A stretch of 64,000 nucleotides of DNA from UBA8904 sp035448625 (GTDB taxonomy: Bacteria > Desulfobacterota > Syntrophia > Syntrophales > Smithellaceae): positions 1 to 64,000 of the forward strand of contig DAOTJI010000001.1 in the NCBI GenBank assembly GCA_035448625.1. Direction: 5' to 3'. A program made the position numbers and the translations under genes. The notes under the pieces are model-generated. The model had not been told where the DNA came from. It did not search any database and was given only the letters and a program-made list of their open reading frames with translations. Positions 1 through 9,003 of the stretch are shown here, piece by piece (position 1 is the stretch's first letter; every line of letters starts with the position of its first letter).

Positions 1-1215
1 AAGATTTTCTACGGCTGGTGGATTGTCGTCGGCGCTTTTTTTCTCAATTTTGCCGGCATCGGAATCATCATGAATTCCATGGGGGTGTTCGTCAAGCCCG
101 TTTCCGAATCCCTGGGCTTTACCCGGGGCGGATTTACTCTTTATTTCACCATTGCGGCGCTTGCCATGATGGTCATGGCGCCGGTCATGGGCAAGCTCCT
201 GGAACGCTATGACATCCGTGTCGTCATGACGATCTCCACCTCGATCATGGCCGCGAGTTTTGCGCTCTTTTCGCAGTGCCGAACCCTCGCGCAATTTTAT
301 ATTCTGGCCGTGTTTCTGGGCATCGGCAGTGCGGGATCGCATATTATTCCGGTCTCCATGATGATCACCAACTGGTTCATCGATCGGCGGGGGCTGGCGA
401 TGGGGATCGTCTTTGCCGCCACCGGCGTCGGCGGAATGATCTTCAACCCGCTGGCCAACTGGATCATCCTGCACCACGGCTGGCAGGCCGCTTATCTGAC
501 ATTTGGCCTGATCATCGGCGTCCTGTCCATCCCGACGGCAATTTTCATCGTTCGCGCGAAGCCGGCCGACAAGGGCCTGCTGCCCTACGGCGGTGAAGAA
601 GCGCTGGCGCGCCAGACGGCCGGTGAGCAGGCAGGGGTGACCGCGTCCGCTGCGATCCGCGGCGGCGCCTTCTGGCTTCTGGCCGCGATCATTCTTCTGA
701 TCGCCATCGCCAACATGGGCGTCCTGCACCACATCGTGCCCTACCTCACGGACATCGGATTTTCCTCCACGACGGCCACGGCGCTGATGTCCCTGCACAT
801 GGCCATGCTGATCGTCGGCAAGGTGCTGACAGGCAGCCTGGCCGACCGGCTGGGCCTTCTGAAAAGCTATCTGGTCTGCATGGCCGGACTGATCATGGCC
901 ATCCTCCTGCTGTACGGGGCGCAGCTAATGTGGGTGGCTGTTGTGTTCAGCGTCCTTTTCGGCTTTTCCATCGCGGTGCGGACCGTTCTGCCTCCGCTCA
1001 TGACGGCGAAAGTCCTGGGGCAAAAGCATTTTGCGGTGATTTACGGGCTGCTCAACATCTTCACAACGCTGGGAACGGCGGTAGGCGTGCCGCTTTCCGG
1101 TTTTATCTACGACTGGACGAAAAGCTATTCCATGGCCTTCGCGCTTTACATCGGTATGTGTCTGATAGCAGCCGCGGCCGGCATTGTCCTGATGATCCGA
1201 AAGCGGGACGGCTGA
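1..1215 (+). CDS. MFS transporter, 5'-truncated by window edge
   Basis: The frame is open from base 1 (K-I-F-Y-G-W-W-I...), so the gene starts upstream of the window; the first internal ATG at base 70 is not the true start. At least 404 residues are present, with about twelve hydrophobic segments and a hydrophilic central loop near residues 180-215. The opening FYGWW-type segment and the signature-like loop after TM2 (GKLLERYDIR) fit the major facilitator superfamily, close to the oxalate/formate antiporter-like monocarboxylate carriers. It acts in the inner membrane as a secondary transporter; the substrate cannot be read from the sequence. The diguanylate cyclase gene follows after 50 bases on the same strand. 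Confidence 0.88.
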   Translation, partial: KIFYGWWIVVGAFFLNFAGIGIIMNSMGVFVKPVSESLGFTRGGFTLYFTIAALAMMVMAPVMGKLLERYDIRVVMTISTSIMAASFALFSQCRTLAQFYILAVFLGIGSAGSHIIPVSMMITNWFIDRRGLAMGIVFAATGVGGMIFNPLANWIILHHGWQAAYLTFGLIIGVLSIPTAIFIVRAKPADKGLLPYGGEEALARQTAGEQAGVTASAAIRGGAFWLLAAIILLIAIANMGVLHHIVPYLTDIGFSSTTATALMSLHMAMLIVGKVLTGSLADRLGLLKSYLVCMAGLIMAILLLYGAQLMWVAVVFSVLFGFSIAVRTVLPPLMTAKVLGQKHFAVIYGLLNIFTTLGTAVGVPLSGFIYDWTKSYSMAFALYIGMCLIAAAAGIVLMIRKRDG

Positions 1216-1265
1216 AGAGGATCGGCCTTTCCGTCCCGGATACCGCTTGATGGAGACGGTGAACG

Positions 1266-2456
1266 ATGAACGTGAAAACCGCAGGCATACCGAGCATCAA
1301 CAGATGGATGTGCGAGTTTTCGGATCCGGGGATGGAACGGGCTTTTCAAAGCCATGTTCAGCCCGTGGTCACCCAGCAGCTGCGCTGGGCGCTCATCATC
1401 TGGGCCGGTTTGCTTTTGCTTTTTGCCGTGCCCGACTATATCGCGATGGGCCCCGTCCGCCCGTTTTACTATCTCTTGACCTACCGGGTCGTTATCGTTG
1501 TCGCGCTGGCTATTCTGCTCTGTTCCATCCGGCCGGATACCGATATTTTTCGATTCAGCTATCCGGTGACGGCCGTGGTCCTGGCCGGTTTTACGGGTTT
1601 CATGCTTTTTTTCATCTATCGTCCGGATGTCGTCACCCTGATCATCATCGTCATCATGGTTCAACTGATCGGTCTGCTGATGTTTGTTCCCATCCGTTTT
1701 ATCCTGGCTCTTTCTTCCGCCCTGTACGGCGTTTTCATCACCCTGGCAACCCGGTACATCCTGGGGACTTCAACGGCCAACCTGGTCGGCCTGTCGGTTC
1801 TGCTCATCCTTCCGGTGGTCATCGGCGCGGCAACCACCATGCGGCTGGGCTTTTCCCAGCGGCGGGAGTACGCCCTGCTGACCGAAGCGAATAAAATCAA
1901 TCAGGAACTGGCCGATGAAATGCGAAAGCGCGTCAAACTCGAGGAGAAGCTCAAGGAACTGGCCGCAACGGACCCGCTGACCGGGCTGTACAACCGGCGG
2001 CAGTATGAGATGCTTTTTCAGCATGAAATGGACCGGTCGAGGCGCAGCCATTCGCCCCTGTCCGTCGGAATTCTCGATCTGGACGACTTTAAGGTAGTGA
2101 ACGATACTTACGGACACTCGGCCGGCGATGCGGTGCTGCGCCTCGTGGCGGAAGTATGCCGGAGAAATCTTCGCGCGGTCGACATTGTCGGACGCCTGGG
2201 AGGGGAGGAGTTCATCATCCTGATGCCCGACTGCGACATCGACCAGGCCAATATTCTCGGCAACCGGCTTTTACAAAAGATTGAATCGGCCGTTACCGAT
2301 ACAGGTTCGGCCTCCATAAAAGTCACTGCCACCATCGGAATCACCCAACTGTTTCCGGACGACAAGGGTATTGAAGGTATCATCAGCAGAGCGGACGAAG
2401 CCCTCTACCGGGGCAAAAACGCCGGCCGCAACCGGGTGGAAATCAGCAGGCGGTAA
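1266..2456 (+). CDS. Membrane-anchored diguanylate cyclase (GGDEF domain)
   Basis: This 396-residue protein has an N-terminal half with about six hydrophobic helices (residues 40-205), a short coiled linker (residues 205-235) and a C-terminal GGDEF domain. The active-site motif GGEEF is at residues 312-316. An RxxD inhibitory site (R303-A-V-D306) lies exactly five residues before it, so both catalysis (2 GTP to c-di-GMP) and product inhibition should be intact. Metal and substrate residues are seen in LDLDDFKVVNDTYGH near residue 270. The membrane half probably senses an unknown signal. The start follows gaac-ATG with only a weak ribosome-binding site. The gene is convergent with the lipoprotein gene downstream. 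Confidence 0.93.
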   Translation: MNVKTAGIPSINRWMCEFSDPGMERAFQSHVQPVVTQQLRWALIIWAGLLLLFAVPDYIAMGPVRPFYYLLTYRVVIVVALAILLCSIRPDTDIFRFSYPVTAVVLAGFTGFMLFFIYRPDVVTLIIIVIMVQLIGLLMFVPIRFILALSSALYGVFITLATRYILGTSTANLVGLSVLLILPVVIGAATTMRLGFSQRREYALLTEANKINQELADEMRKRVKLEEKLKELAATDPLTGLYNRRQYEMLFQHEMDRSRRSHSPLSVGILDLDDFKVVNDTYGHSAGDAVLRLVAEVCRRNLRAVDIVGRLGGEEFIILMPDCDIDQANILGNRLLQKIESAVTDTGSASIKVTATIGITQLFPDDKGIEGIISRADEALYRGKNAGRNRVEISRR

Positions 2457-2545
2457 TCCTTTGTCGCTTTCGGCACATTCTCGGAAGCAGCCCGCGTGCT
2501 GGAGAACGGCGGCCGTGCGCGGAAACCGGAACGCACGGCGGACCT

Positions 2546-3148
2546 TCATCGGCATTCGCTGCGTTTGAGGATTTTCCTGGTTTTGCCCCGCCCTGCCGGG
2601 TAGTCCGAAAGCAGCCCTGAGACGAGGCATTTCGCCACGCCGCCCAGGTCTTCTTCTCCTTCGCTCATGACCTCGCCCCGCCAGAGTTCATCGCCCGGCT
2701 GGGGACCTGCCGCGTCAAAGACGCCCATTCGGATCCAGCGAACATGAACCTTGTAAACTCCGCCGCCCTCGATGACGTAGCGCGTCTCCGGCGTAGCGCC
2801 TTGCGGGGTGGGTTGAAGAGACGGAACAGGGCGGGAGACGACCGGCTCACGTCTCTCTTCGGTTCTGGTGCCGCCTTTGACCAAAACGAGGATGTTGGGA
2901 CTTGCGCCGTCATACACATAACCTTTTTTTTCCATCTCGCCGCGGATCAAGGGCAGCAGCTTTTCCATCAGGGGCTTTTCGCCTTCGGCTGAAAGGACGA
3001 AACGCTTTTCCCCGGCCGCGGCAGGAAAGTACGGCGCCGCACGACTTTCAACATCCAGCATGATATGGGTCGGAGCGCAGCCCGAAAGCCAGCACAGACA
3101 GGCTATCCCCAGTAGAGCGCGGGGAAAAAACGTCCTCTTTGCGATCAT
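2546..3148 (-). CDS. Putative outer-membrane lipoprotein
   Basis: This 200-residue protein has a lipoprotein signal peptide: a basic start, a hydrophobic core and a lipobox L-S-G-C with the lipidated Cys at residue 24. The following residue is Ala, which does not signal inner-membrane retention. The mature part contains a segment (VYDGASPNILVLVKGG) resembling DUF4136-type lipoproteins, but that assignment is tentative. It is the last gene of a four-gene minus-strand operon: its ATG comes immediately after the stop of the YihY-like gene. The function is unknown; an envelope role is inferred from the operon partners. Confidence 0.8.
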   Translation of the reverse strand: MIAKRTFFPRALLGIACLCWLSGCAPTHIMLDVESRAAPYFPAAAGEKRFVLSAEGEKPLMEKLLPLIRGEMEKKGYVYDGASPNILVLVKGGTRTEERREPVVSRPVPSLQPTPQGATPETRYVIEGGGVYKVHVRWIRMGVFDAAGPQPGDELWRGEVMSEGEEDLGGVAKCLVSGLLSDYPAGRGKTRKILKRSECR

Positions 3149-3149
3149 G

Positions 3150-4487
3150 TTACAAATCCTTGAGCAGCTTGTTTTCCGGCCGGCGCTCTACGGTTTGATC
3201 GAAGGTTTCCAGGGAAGCCGAAAGGGCGGCGAATTCGGGGGACTGCGTGAAAGGCGTCTGATTCAGGCCTCGTTTATCCATCGCACTGACGACATACTGC
3301 ACGGTCAGCGTGTTGACGTCGCGCGCCGGTTGATAACCCTGCTCCGGACTTCCTTCTGTCCGGACCGCCGAGAGAATATTGCTTTTCACCAGATTAAACA
3401 GAATTTCATTGACGAAGCGGATGGGAATTTCCAGTTGATTGGAGATGTCACGGGCCGTCGCCGGTTTCTCTCCCTGGACGAACCGTCGGACCAGATGATG
3501 GGCGATGCGCAGGGAAAGCAGCGTTCGAAGGCGTTGGCTGGCCGCGAGCGCGTCCGGTTCGAACTCGTACGTTTCCACGTTCTGGTAGGCAAAGGACAAC
3601 TCCGCCCCGTACAGCACGATCAGCCAGCTCAACTGGAGCCAGGCGAGAAAAAGCGGCAGAGCGGCGAAGCTTCCGTAGATGGCATTGTACTGCGCAACGC
3701 CGATCTGGAAAGTGATGTAGGCCCATTCCACCGCCTGAAAGATCGTTCCGGTGATGATGCCGGCAATGAGGCCTGTGGAAAATTTTACCGGAGTGTTCGG
3801 CATGAAAATATAGAGGAAGGTGAAAAGCGCCCACATGAGGGTATAGGGCAGCAGCTTCATAAGAAAAAAGATGACGGGGCCGAAGCTTCCCAGGATGGCG
3901 AATTTCTCCAGAATCAGATTTACCTGCGTGGTAATGAAAACGTTCACGCCGCCCGAAAGCACAAGGATGACGGGGCAGATCAGAATGAGCGACAGATAGT
4001 CGCCGAACATCCGGCCGAAAGTTCTTTTTTCCCGAATGCCCCAGATGTCGTTGAACGATTCTTCGATCTGCCGCAGCATTTTGACGACGGCCCAGAAAAG
4101 GACCACCAGGCCGACGCCGGCGATCAGGCCGCCCTTCGTATTGGCCAGAAGGGCGTCGGAAAACTGGATCACATTGGCTAGGATGTCCTCGTGGCCCGCC
4201 AGTTTTTCGCGCAGCTGCTCTTCCAGCACTTTCTGGAAACCGAAGCCCTTGGCGATGCCGAAGGCCATGGCCGCGATGGGAACAATCGAAACCAGCGAAT
4301 AAAAGGTCAGGGAGGATGCGCGCAGCTGGCATTTGTCTTCATCAAATCCCCGAATGGAAAGGATGAGCACTCTGGCCAGCTTCAGAAAAAAAGATTTTCC
4401 CGGAGGAAGCTCGGTGCCGCGAATTCTCCAGATGTCCCTGCGGATGAAATCCATGGTTTTTTGAATCCGTGTTTTGTTTTCGGCCAT
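3150..4487 (-). CDS. YihY/BrkB-family inner-membrane protein
   Basis: This 445-residue protein has about six transmembrane helices in residues 40-320 and motifs of the YihY/virulence factor BrkB family (RASSLTFYSLVSIVP early; WLQLSWLIVLYGAELSFAY late). The C-terminal 110 residues are soluble and look like a winged-helix segment (TARDISNQLEIPIRFVNEILFNLVKSNIL), a common extension in longer members. A strong AAGGAGG ribosome-binding site precedes ATG 4487, and the AsmA-like gene ends only 10 bases upstream. The family is often mislabelled as ribonuclease BN; no nuclease motif is visible here. The molecular function is not established. Confidence 0.9.
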   Translation of the reverse strand: MAENKTRIQKTMDFIRRDIWRIRGTELPPGKSFFLKLARVLILSIRGFDEDKCQLRASSLTFYSLVSIVPIAAMAFGIAKGFGFQKVLEEQLREKLAGHEDILANVIQFSDALLANTKGGLIAGVGLVVLFWAVVKMLRQIEESFNDIWGIREKRTFGRMFGDYLSLILICPVILVLSGGVNVFITTQVNLILEKFAILGSFGPVIFFLMKLLPYTLMWALFTFLYIFMPNTPVKFSTGLIAGIITGTIFQAVEWAYITFQIGVAQYNAIYGSFAALPLFLAWLQLSWLIVLYGAELSFAYQNVETYEFEPDALAASQRLRTLLSLRIAHHLVRRFVQGEKPATARDISNQLEIPIRFVNEILFNLVKSNILSAVRTEGSPEQGYQPARDVNTLTVQYVVSAMDKRGLNQTPFTQSPEFAALSASLETFDQTVERRPENKLLKDL

Positions 4488-4497
4488 AATGCCTCCT

Positions 4498-7400
4498 TTA
4501 GTCCCCCAGAATGACTTCCCCCGTATCGGTGATCAGCTTTTCCGGAAGTTGAAAGAGCCGCCGGAAGATACCCAGGGTTTCCTTTCCGATGGATCTTACC
4601 GGCATCGGCATGACATTCGGATCTTTCCACGCGCCTTTGATTTTAACATAAATCGTGAGGACATTCCCGTTCTGATCCAGAATCAGCCAGCCCACAACCG
4701 GCATTTTTGACGCCACCAGATCCAGCGTTTGCATCGGGTGGATGCCGGCGATGCAGTCCAGTTCTTTTCGAAATACGTCAACACTGCCCGCCGCCGAGAT
4801 TTCCATTGCGTCGCCTGTGATCAAGAAATCTTTTGAAGAAAACACGCCGTTTTGAACGGAAGCCTGCGCGGTGATGGCGCTGTAGGGCATTCCGTCTTTG
4901 GCCATGTCCGGCAGCTTCAGCCGGATGAGCTGCGAAACATTCAGCAGCGAGAAGATTTTGGAAAGAACGGAGAACTTTTTCAGGACGCCTTTCTCGGCCC
5001 GGATTTGCAGGGTGCCGGCCGTCGTATTTTTCAAATCGGAGGCCTGACGTCCGCTGGCGGTCAGGTGTCCGGAAACCGAAAGGTTCCCCGTGATCAGGCC
5101 GTCTCCAAGGTCCATCATGTTCTGGAGCTTTTCCAGACGGACATTGTCGAGGGCAAGATTCGCTTCAGTGTGATACTGACCGTCCGGACGAAGGGCCGCC
5201 TTGCCCTTTGCCCGAATGCGTCCGTCCAACACGCCCGCCTCCAGAGACCGGACGTTCAGCGTTCCCGGAGCATAGTTCAGCACGGCCTGCAGGGCGTTGA
5301 ATTCGAAGCCTTCCAGCGAAACCTTATCCGCGCGAACGGTTGCGTCAACGGTTGCGCCGGACGTCGCGATTCCGTCTTTTTTAGACGTTTTCAGGGAGGT
5401 CAGCAGAGCGATGTCGCCGGAATCAATGAAAGGGGAGGACAGTTCCGCCGTGATTTTCGGCGCGGCAAAATCCCGGATGTGGCCCGACGCCGTGAAAAGA
5501 GATTTGCCAAGGCCGAAAGACAGGCGGTTGACGAGCAGGTCTTTTTCTTTCCAGACGGCCTGTGCGCTGACGCCGGAAAATATCGCGTCGCCTTTGGGAC
5601 TTTTCCATCCAAGGTCCCGGGCATGGAGCCGATCGGCCTTGACCAGACCCGCGACGGCCGGTTTGCGAAGATCGTCGATCTGGAGGTTCCCCTCAAGGTC
5701 GCTTTCCCCGATTTTTGCCCTGAGCGTCCCGGTTTGAATTTTATCGCCCTGAAAATAAGCCTGCCCGGTCAGGCCGGTGACGGGCCTGGCCAGCGCCGGG
5801 ACCGTCAAAGAGACGCCGCCAAACGATGCGTTTCCCTTCCATTTCAGAAAGGCCGGTTTGCGAAGGTCGCCTTTGCCGAAAACATCGAGCGAGACGGTTC
5901 CCGAAGGATTCATTTTTCTCAGGACAGGAAACAGGGCGGCGGCTTCACGAAGGCTCAAGGTTTTCGATTCGGCATGCAAAGAAAGAGGAATTTCTCCGGA
6001 GAAGCGGTAAGCAGCCGAACCGTTGACATTCAACGGGGGCAGATCGAACCTGAAGGAAGAAAAGCTCAGGGCTTCCTGATTTACGATCATGTCTGCAGTC
6101 AGCTTGTTTATTTTGGACTCGGGCTTTTCCAGAACATCCGGAAACGCGTAAGCGGCGCCGGTCAGATCCCAGCTTGCACGGACGCGGAAATCGGATGCCG
6201 TTCCTTTTCCGGAAAGGTCGAGGGTGGAAGGCCCGCTGAAGCTGAAATTGCGGAACCGGTTTTTCCCCAGAAGCCATACGACTTCCTCTCGGGCCGGCCG
6301 GATAGTCATGTTCGCCGTGTATTCGACGGGGCCGGGCCGGGCAAAATCGGAGATGCTGCCTTCCAGCGTAAAGGGCGATCGGCCGAAAATCCCTTTCGTG
6401 CCGCGCAGGAGGAGGCGGCGGTCTTGAAGCTCCAGAGATCCGCGGATGTCATGAAAATCCGGCGCGGTTGGATGCGCCGTCAATACGCCTCCGCTGACGT
6501 CCGCCCGGAGGGAGAGGACGCCGGCGTTTTCCGGTTTGCCGATCCGCGTGATCTGGCTTTTTCTGCCTTTGAGGGTTCCTTCAAGCAGGCGGAAATTGCC
6601 GTCCCGTATGTGCCCGGCAATAAAGTCTCCCACGGTCTTCGGAATGATTTTCCAGGGAATGTAGGGACGCATTTCTTTCAGGGCGAAAGGTAGCGATGCC
6701 GCAGTCGCTGTCAGAAAAAAATCTTCCCGGTCCATGTTCTGAATACTCAGGCGGCCGCCGGCTTCAAATCGATCGATCGCCAGGCGCGTAACCTTCAAAG
6801 AAAGGCTCCCGGCGTCGCGGCTCAGCTCGTAGTCGAGGCGGACCGTCTGCGGGGTGAGCGGCTTGGAAAAAGCTTCGGAGCAGTCGAGCAGGGCGCTTTT
6901 CACCGTCGCGCTGCCCTTTGATGAAAAATTCTTCAGGGTCCCGGAAAAGGTTGTGTCCGCATCCAGCAGGCCGCCCAGCCGTTCAATCGGCGCCCTGCGG
7001 TTCAGATAAGGCGCGTAATGCCTGAGGTCCGATCCCTTAAGCTGCAGAGCCGCTTCCAGATCTCCCGTCCAAAAGGGATTTTCGGGCGGAGCGGGTTCAA
7101 AGGTTCCCTTGAGCGAAAGAGCCGCCTTGTTTTGATCTTCGACCAAGGTCGCGTGCATTCGATATTGGAACCGGCTTCCCCACAGAGGAGAATCGATAGC
7201 GCAGTCGAGGTTATCCAGGCGGGTGGTGACCGTTGCATTTCCCGCGGCCTGATCCTCAAAGGTCACCGATCCTTGTTCAATGGCGATGTTGCTGATTTTC
7301 AACGCCGTTTCTTTCCGGGACTTCGCCAGAAGATCGGCGATGTTCAACTCCCCGGTCGTGTCCCGCCTCAGCCGTAGAACGGGCCGATCCAGAAGAACGT

Positions 7401-7767
7401 CTTTGAGAGAGAATTGATTTTTCAGAAGAGGAAGAATCTCCAGGCGCAGACGGGCAGAGCGGATGCGGACGAAGTCGGCTGCGCCGTCTTTTTCCTTGAT
7501 GACGAAGCCCGCAAAGGTAAACACTAATCCTTTGCGAAGGGAGAGAGAGCCGCTGCCCCCGTCGTATTGAACGGGGCGGTTCAGTTCCTTGCCGATCATT
7601 CTTGTCAGAGGTTCCCGGAAGGCATCCGGCTGAGAAAGTTTCCAGGAAACGAAGAGCCAGGCGGATGCGAGAAGAACGGAAACCGCAACGGCGCTTATTG
7701 CAAAGAATAATATGAATTTCTTTTTAGTCGTCAAACGGAAGCCTTTTCTGCTGATCTTTGACGGCAC
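4498..7767 (-). CDS. AsmA-family envelope protein (large, 1089 aa)
   Basis: One N-terminal transmembrane helix (about residues 17-42) is followed by about 1,000 residues of beta-rich periplasmic sequence with repeating amphipathic strands. A conserved C-terminal AsmA-type region is present (GDGLITGNLSVSGHLTASG, then FSSKDFLITGDAMEISAAGSVD). This is typical of AsmA/YhdP-like proteins, which are known or proposed to bridge the periplasm and move phospholipids to the outer membrane. The start is GTG 7767, preceded by GGAGG inside the end of the peptidase gene; the two genes are separated by 4 bases. A lipid-transport role is inferred from family membership and from neighbours that are all envelope proteins. 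Confidence 0.88.
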   Translation of the reverse strand: MPSKISRKGFRLTTKKKFILFFAISAVAVSVLLASAWLFVSWKLSQPDAFREPLTRMIGKELNRPVQYDGGSGSLSLRKGLVFTFAGFVIKEKDGAADFVRIRSARLRLEILPLLKNQFSLKDVLLDRPVLRLRRDTTGELNIADLLAKSRKETALKISNIAIEQGSVTFEDQAAGNATVTTRLDNLDCAIDSPLWGSRFQYRMHATLVEDQNKAALSLKGTFEPAPPENPFWTGDLEAALQLKGSDLRHYAPYLNRRAPIERLGGLLDADTTFSGTLKNFSSKGSATVKSALLDCSEAFSKPLTPQTVRLDYELSRDAGSLSLKVTRLAIDRFEAGGRLSIQNMDREDFFLTATAASLPFALKEMRPYIPWKIIPKTVGDFIAGHIRDGNFRLLEGTLKGRKSQITRIGKPENAGVLSLRADVSGGVLTAHPTAPDFHDIRGSLELQDRRLLLRGTKGIFGRSPFTLEGSISDFARPGPVEYTANMTIRPAREEVVWLLGKNRFRNFSFSGPSTLDLSGKGTASDFRVRASWDLTGAAYAFPDVLEKPESKINKLTADMIVNQEALSFSSFRFDLPPLNVNGSAAYRFSGEIPLSLHAESKTLSLREAAALFPVLRKMNPSGTVSLDVFGKGDLRKPAFLKWKGNASFGGVSLTVPALARPVTGLTGQAYFQGDKIQTGTLRAKIGESDLEGNLQIDDLRKPAVAGLVKADRLHARDLGWKSPKGDAIFSGVSAQAVWKEKDLLVNRLSFGLGKSLFTASGHIRDFAAPKITAELSSPFIDSGDIALLTSLKTSKKDGIATSGATVDATVRADKVSLEGFEFNALQAVLNYAPGTLNVRSLEAGVLDGRIRAKGKAALRPDGQYHTEANLALDNVRLEKLQNMMDLGDGLITGNLSVSGHLTASGRQASDLKNTTAGTLQIRAEKGVLKKFSVLSKIFSLLNVSQLIRLKLPDMAKDGMPYSAITAQASVQNGVFSSKDFLITGDAMEISAAGSVDVFRKELDCIAGIHPMQTLDLVASKMPVVGWLILDQNGNVLTIYVKIKGAWKDPNVMPMPVRSIGKETLGIFRRLFQLPEKLITDTGEVILGD

Positions 7768-7771
7768 AGCG

Positions 7772-8785
7772 TTACGCCTCCCCGTGCGCGTCCAGATCCC
7801 GGAAGGCTCTGATGCCGCAAAGGCTGGTGGCCTCCAGGACTCCCCGGATCACGGCCCGGGTCATGCAATCCGCTGCGCTGCGCCCCATTTCGGTCAGCAT
7901 TTCCGCCGTCGGCGACGCGAAAAATCCATGGGTCGCCGGCAGTTTCCGCTTGTTGGTTCCAAGACAAAAGATCGTATCTCCGTCAAACATCGTGTGCGAG
8001 GGGCGTATGGCGCGGGCAAATCCGTCGTGGGCCATCTGGGCAATCTTTTGTGCCTGTGCTTTGGTCAGAACGGCATTGGTAGCGATCACCCCGATGGTGG
8101 TGTTCCGCCCCGCGGAGGCTTCAGGCGGCGGGGGCAGCTTCACCGCTCGCTTCCCGAGTTCTCCGAATTCGGATCCCGCTTCCTGGCGGATTTCCCAGAA
8201 ACGCCCCGTTACGGGATCGATCAGGGAACCCAGGGAGTTCACGGCAACAATGGCCGCGACGATGATTCCGGAGGGCAGGGCTTCGCTGGCCGTTCCCAGG
8301 CCGCCTTTGATCCCTCCGGCCACGGCGCCGGTTCCCGCGCCGACGGATCCCAGGGGGAAAACGTCTTTGCCCGCCGCGTTGCAGGCTGCCGCTCCCCACT
8401 GGGGACCGATCGGCGGAACAAACTGTTTTGCCCGGCCCAGATCAAAAAGCGCGGCCGCCGGCACGATGGGCGCCACATGGCCGTCCTGCAGCGGAAATCC
8501 CCAGCCTTTCTTTTCGAGCCAACGCACGACGCCGTCGGCTGTCGCCAGACCATAGACGGACCCGCCGGTCAGCACGACGGCCTGAACCTTTTCCACCAGA
8601 TTCAAGGGCTGCAACAGGTCCGTTTCACGGGTTCCCGGAGCGGAGCCCCGAACATCGACCCCCGCCGTCGCCCCGTCGGGGCAAACGATCACGGTGACGC
8701 CGCTTGCGTATTGCCGGCTGGTGAAATGACCGACCAGGATTCCATCGACATCGATCAAAGAATTATTCCGGCCTGTTTTCTTCAT
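7772..8785 (-). CDS. P1 family (S58, DmpA-like) peptidase
   Basis: The sequence matches the DmpA/L-aminopeptidase D-Ala-esterase family, N-terminal nucleophile hydrolases that self-cleave into two chains. The N-T-T-I-G-V-I-A-T-N stretch around residue 229 fits the autocleavage site, with Thr becoming the nucleophile (inferred by analogy with ThnT, which cuts Asn-Thr). Glycine-rich motifs GTGAVAGGIKGGLG and TGGSVYGLATADGV are typical of the family. There is no signal peptide, so it is probably cytoplasmic. An ATG six bases upstream (8791) would also work, but AGGA sits seven bases before ATG 8785, which I prefer. It is the first gene of the envelope operon. Confidence 0.88.
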   Translation of the reverse strand: MKKTGRNNSLIDVDGILVGHFTSRQYASGVTVIVCPDGATAGVDVRGSAPGTRETDLLQPLNLVEKVQAVVLTGGSVYGLATADGVVRWLEKKGWGFPLQDGHVAPIVPAAALFDLGRAKQFVPPIGPQWGAAACNAAGKDVFPLGSVGAGTGAVAGGIKGGLGTASEALPSGIIVAAIVAVNSLGSLIDPVTGRFWEIRQEAGSEFGELGKRAVKLPPPPEASAGRNTTIGVIATNAVLTKAQAQKIAQMAHDGFARAIRPSHTMFDGDTIFCLGTNKRKLPATHGFFASPTAEMLTEMGRSAADCMTRAVIRGVLEATSLCGIRAFRDLDAHGEA

Positions 8786-8918
8786 GGGCATTTCCTCACG
8801 AAAAAGGTTGTGGGACGTCCTGAAATGATCGCGATTCTTGTAAATAAAAATTAAAAGATCCGCTTCTCGAATGAGCTTCGTTTACCACAGGTCGGAAGGC
8901 ATTTCAGCTATTATTTCA

Positions 8919-8947
8919 TTGACATCTCGGGATGTTCTTTCTATGCT
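8919..8947 (+). promoter_or_regulatory. Predicted sigma70-type promoter for the glycogen operon
   Basis: A perfect -35 TTGACA (8919-8924), a 17-base spacer and TATGCT (8942-8947) lie in the 200-base divergent spacer between the peptidase gene and malQ. Transcription would start near 8954, about 50 bases before malQ. Prediction only. Confidence 0.5.
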
Positions 8948-9003
8948 TCGTCCCGCCATCTATCCGGTAGTCACAAAAGCCAAACTCGTGTATGATGCCG
9001 TGC

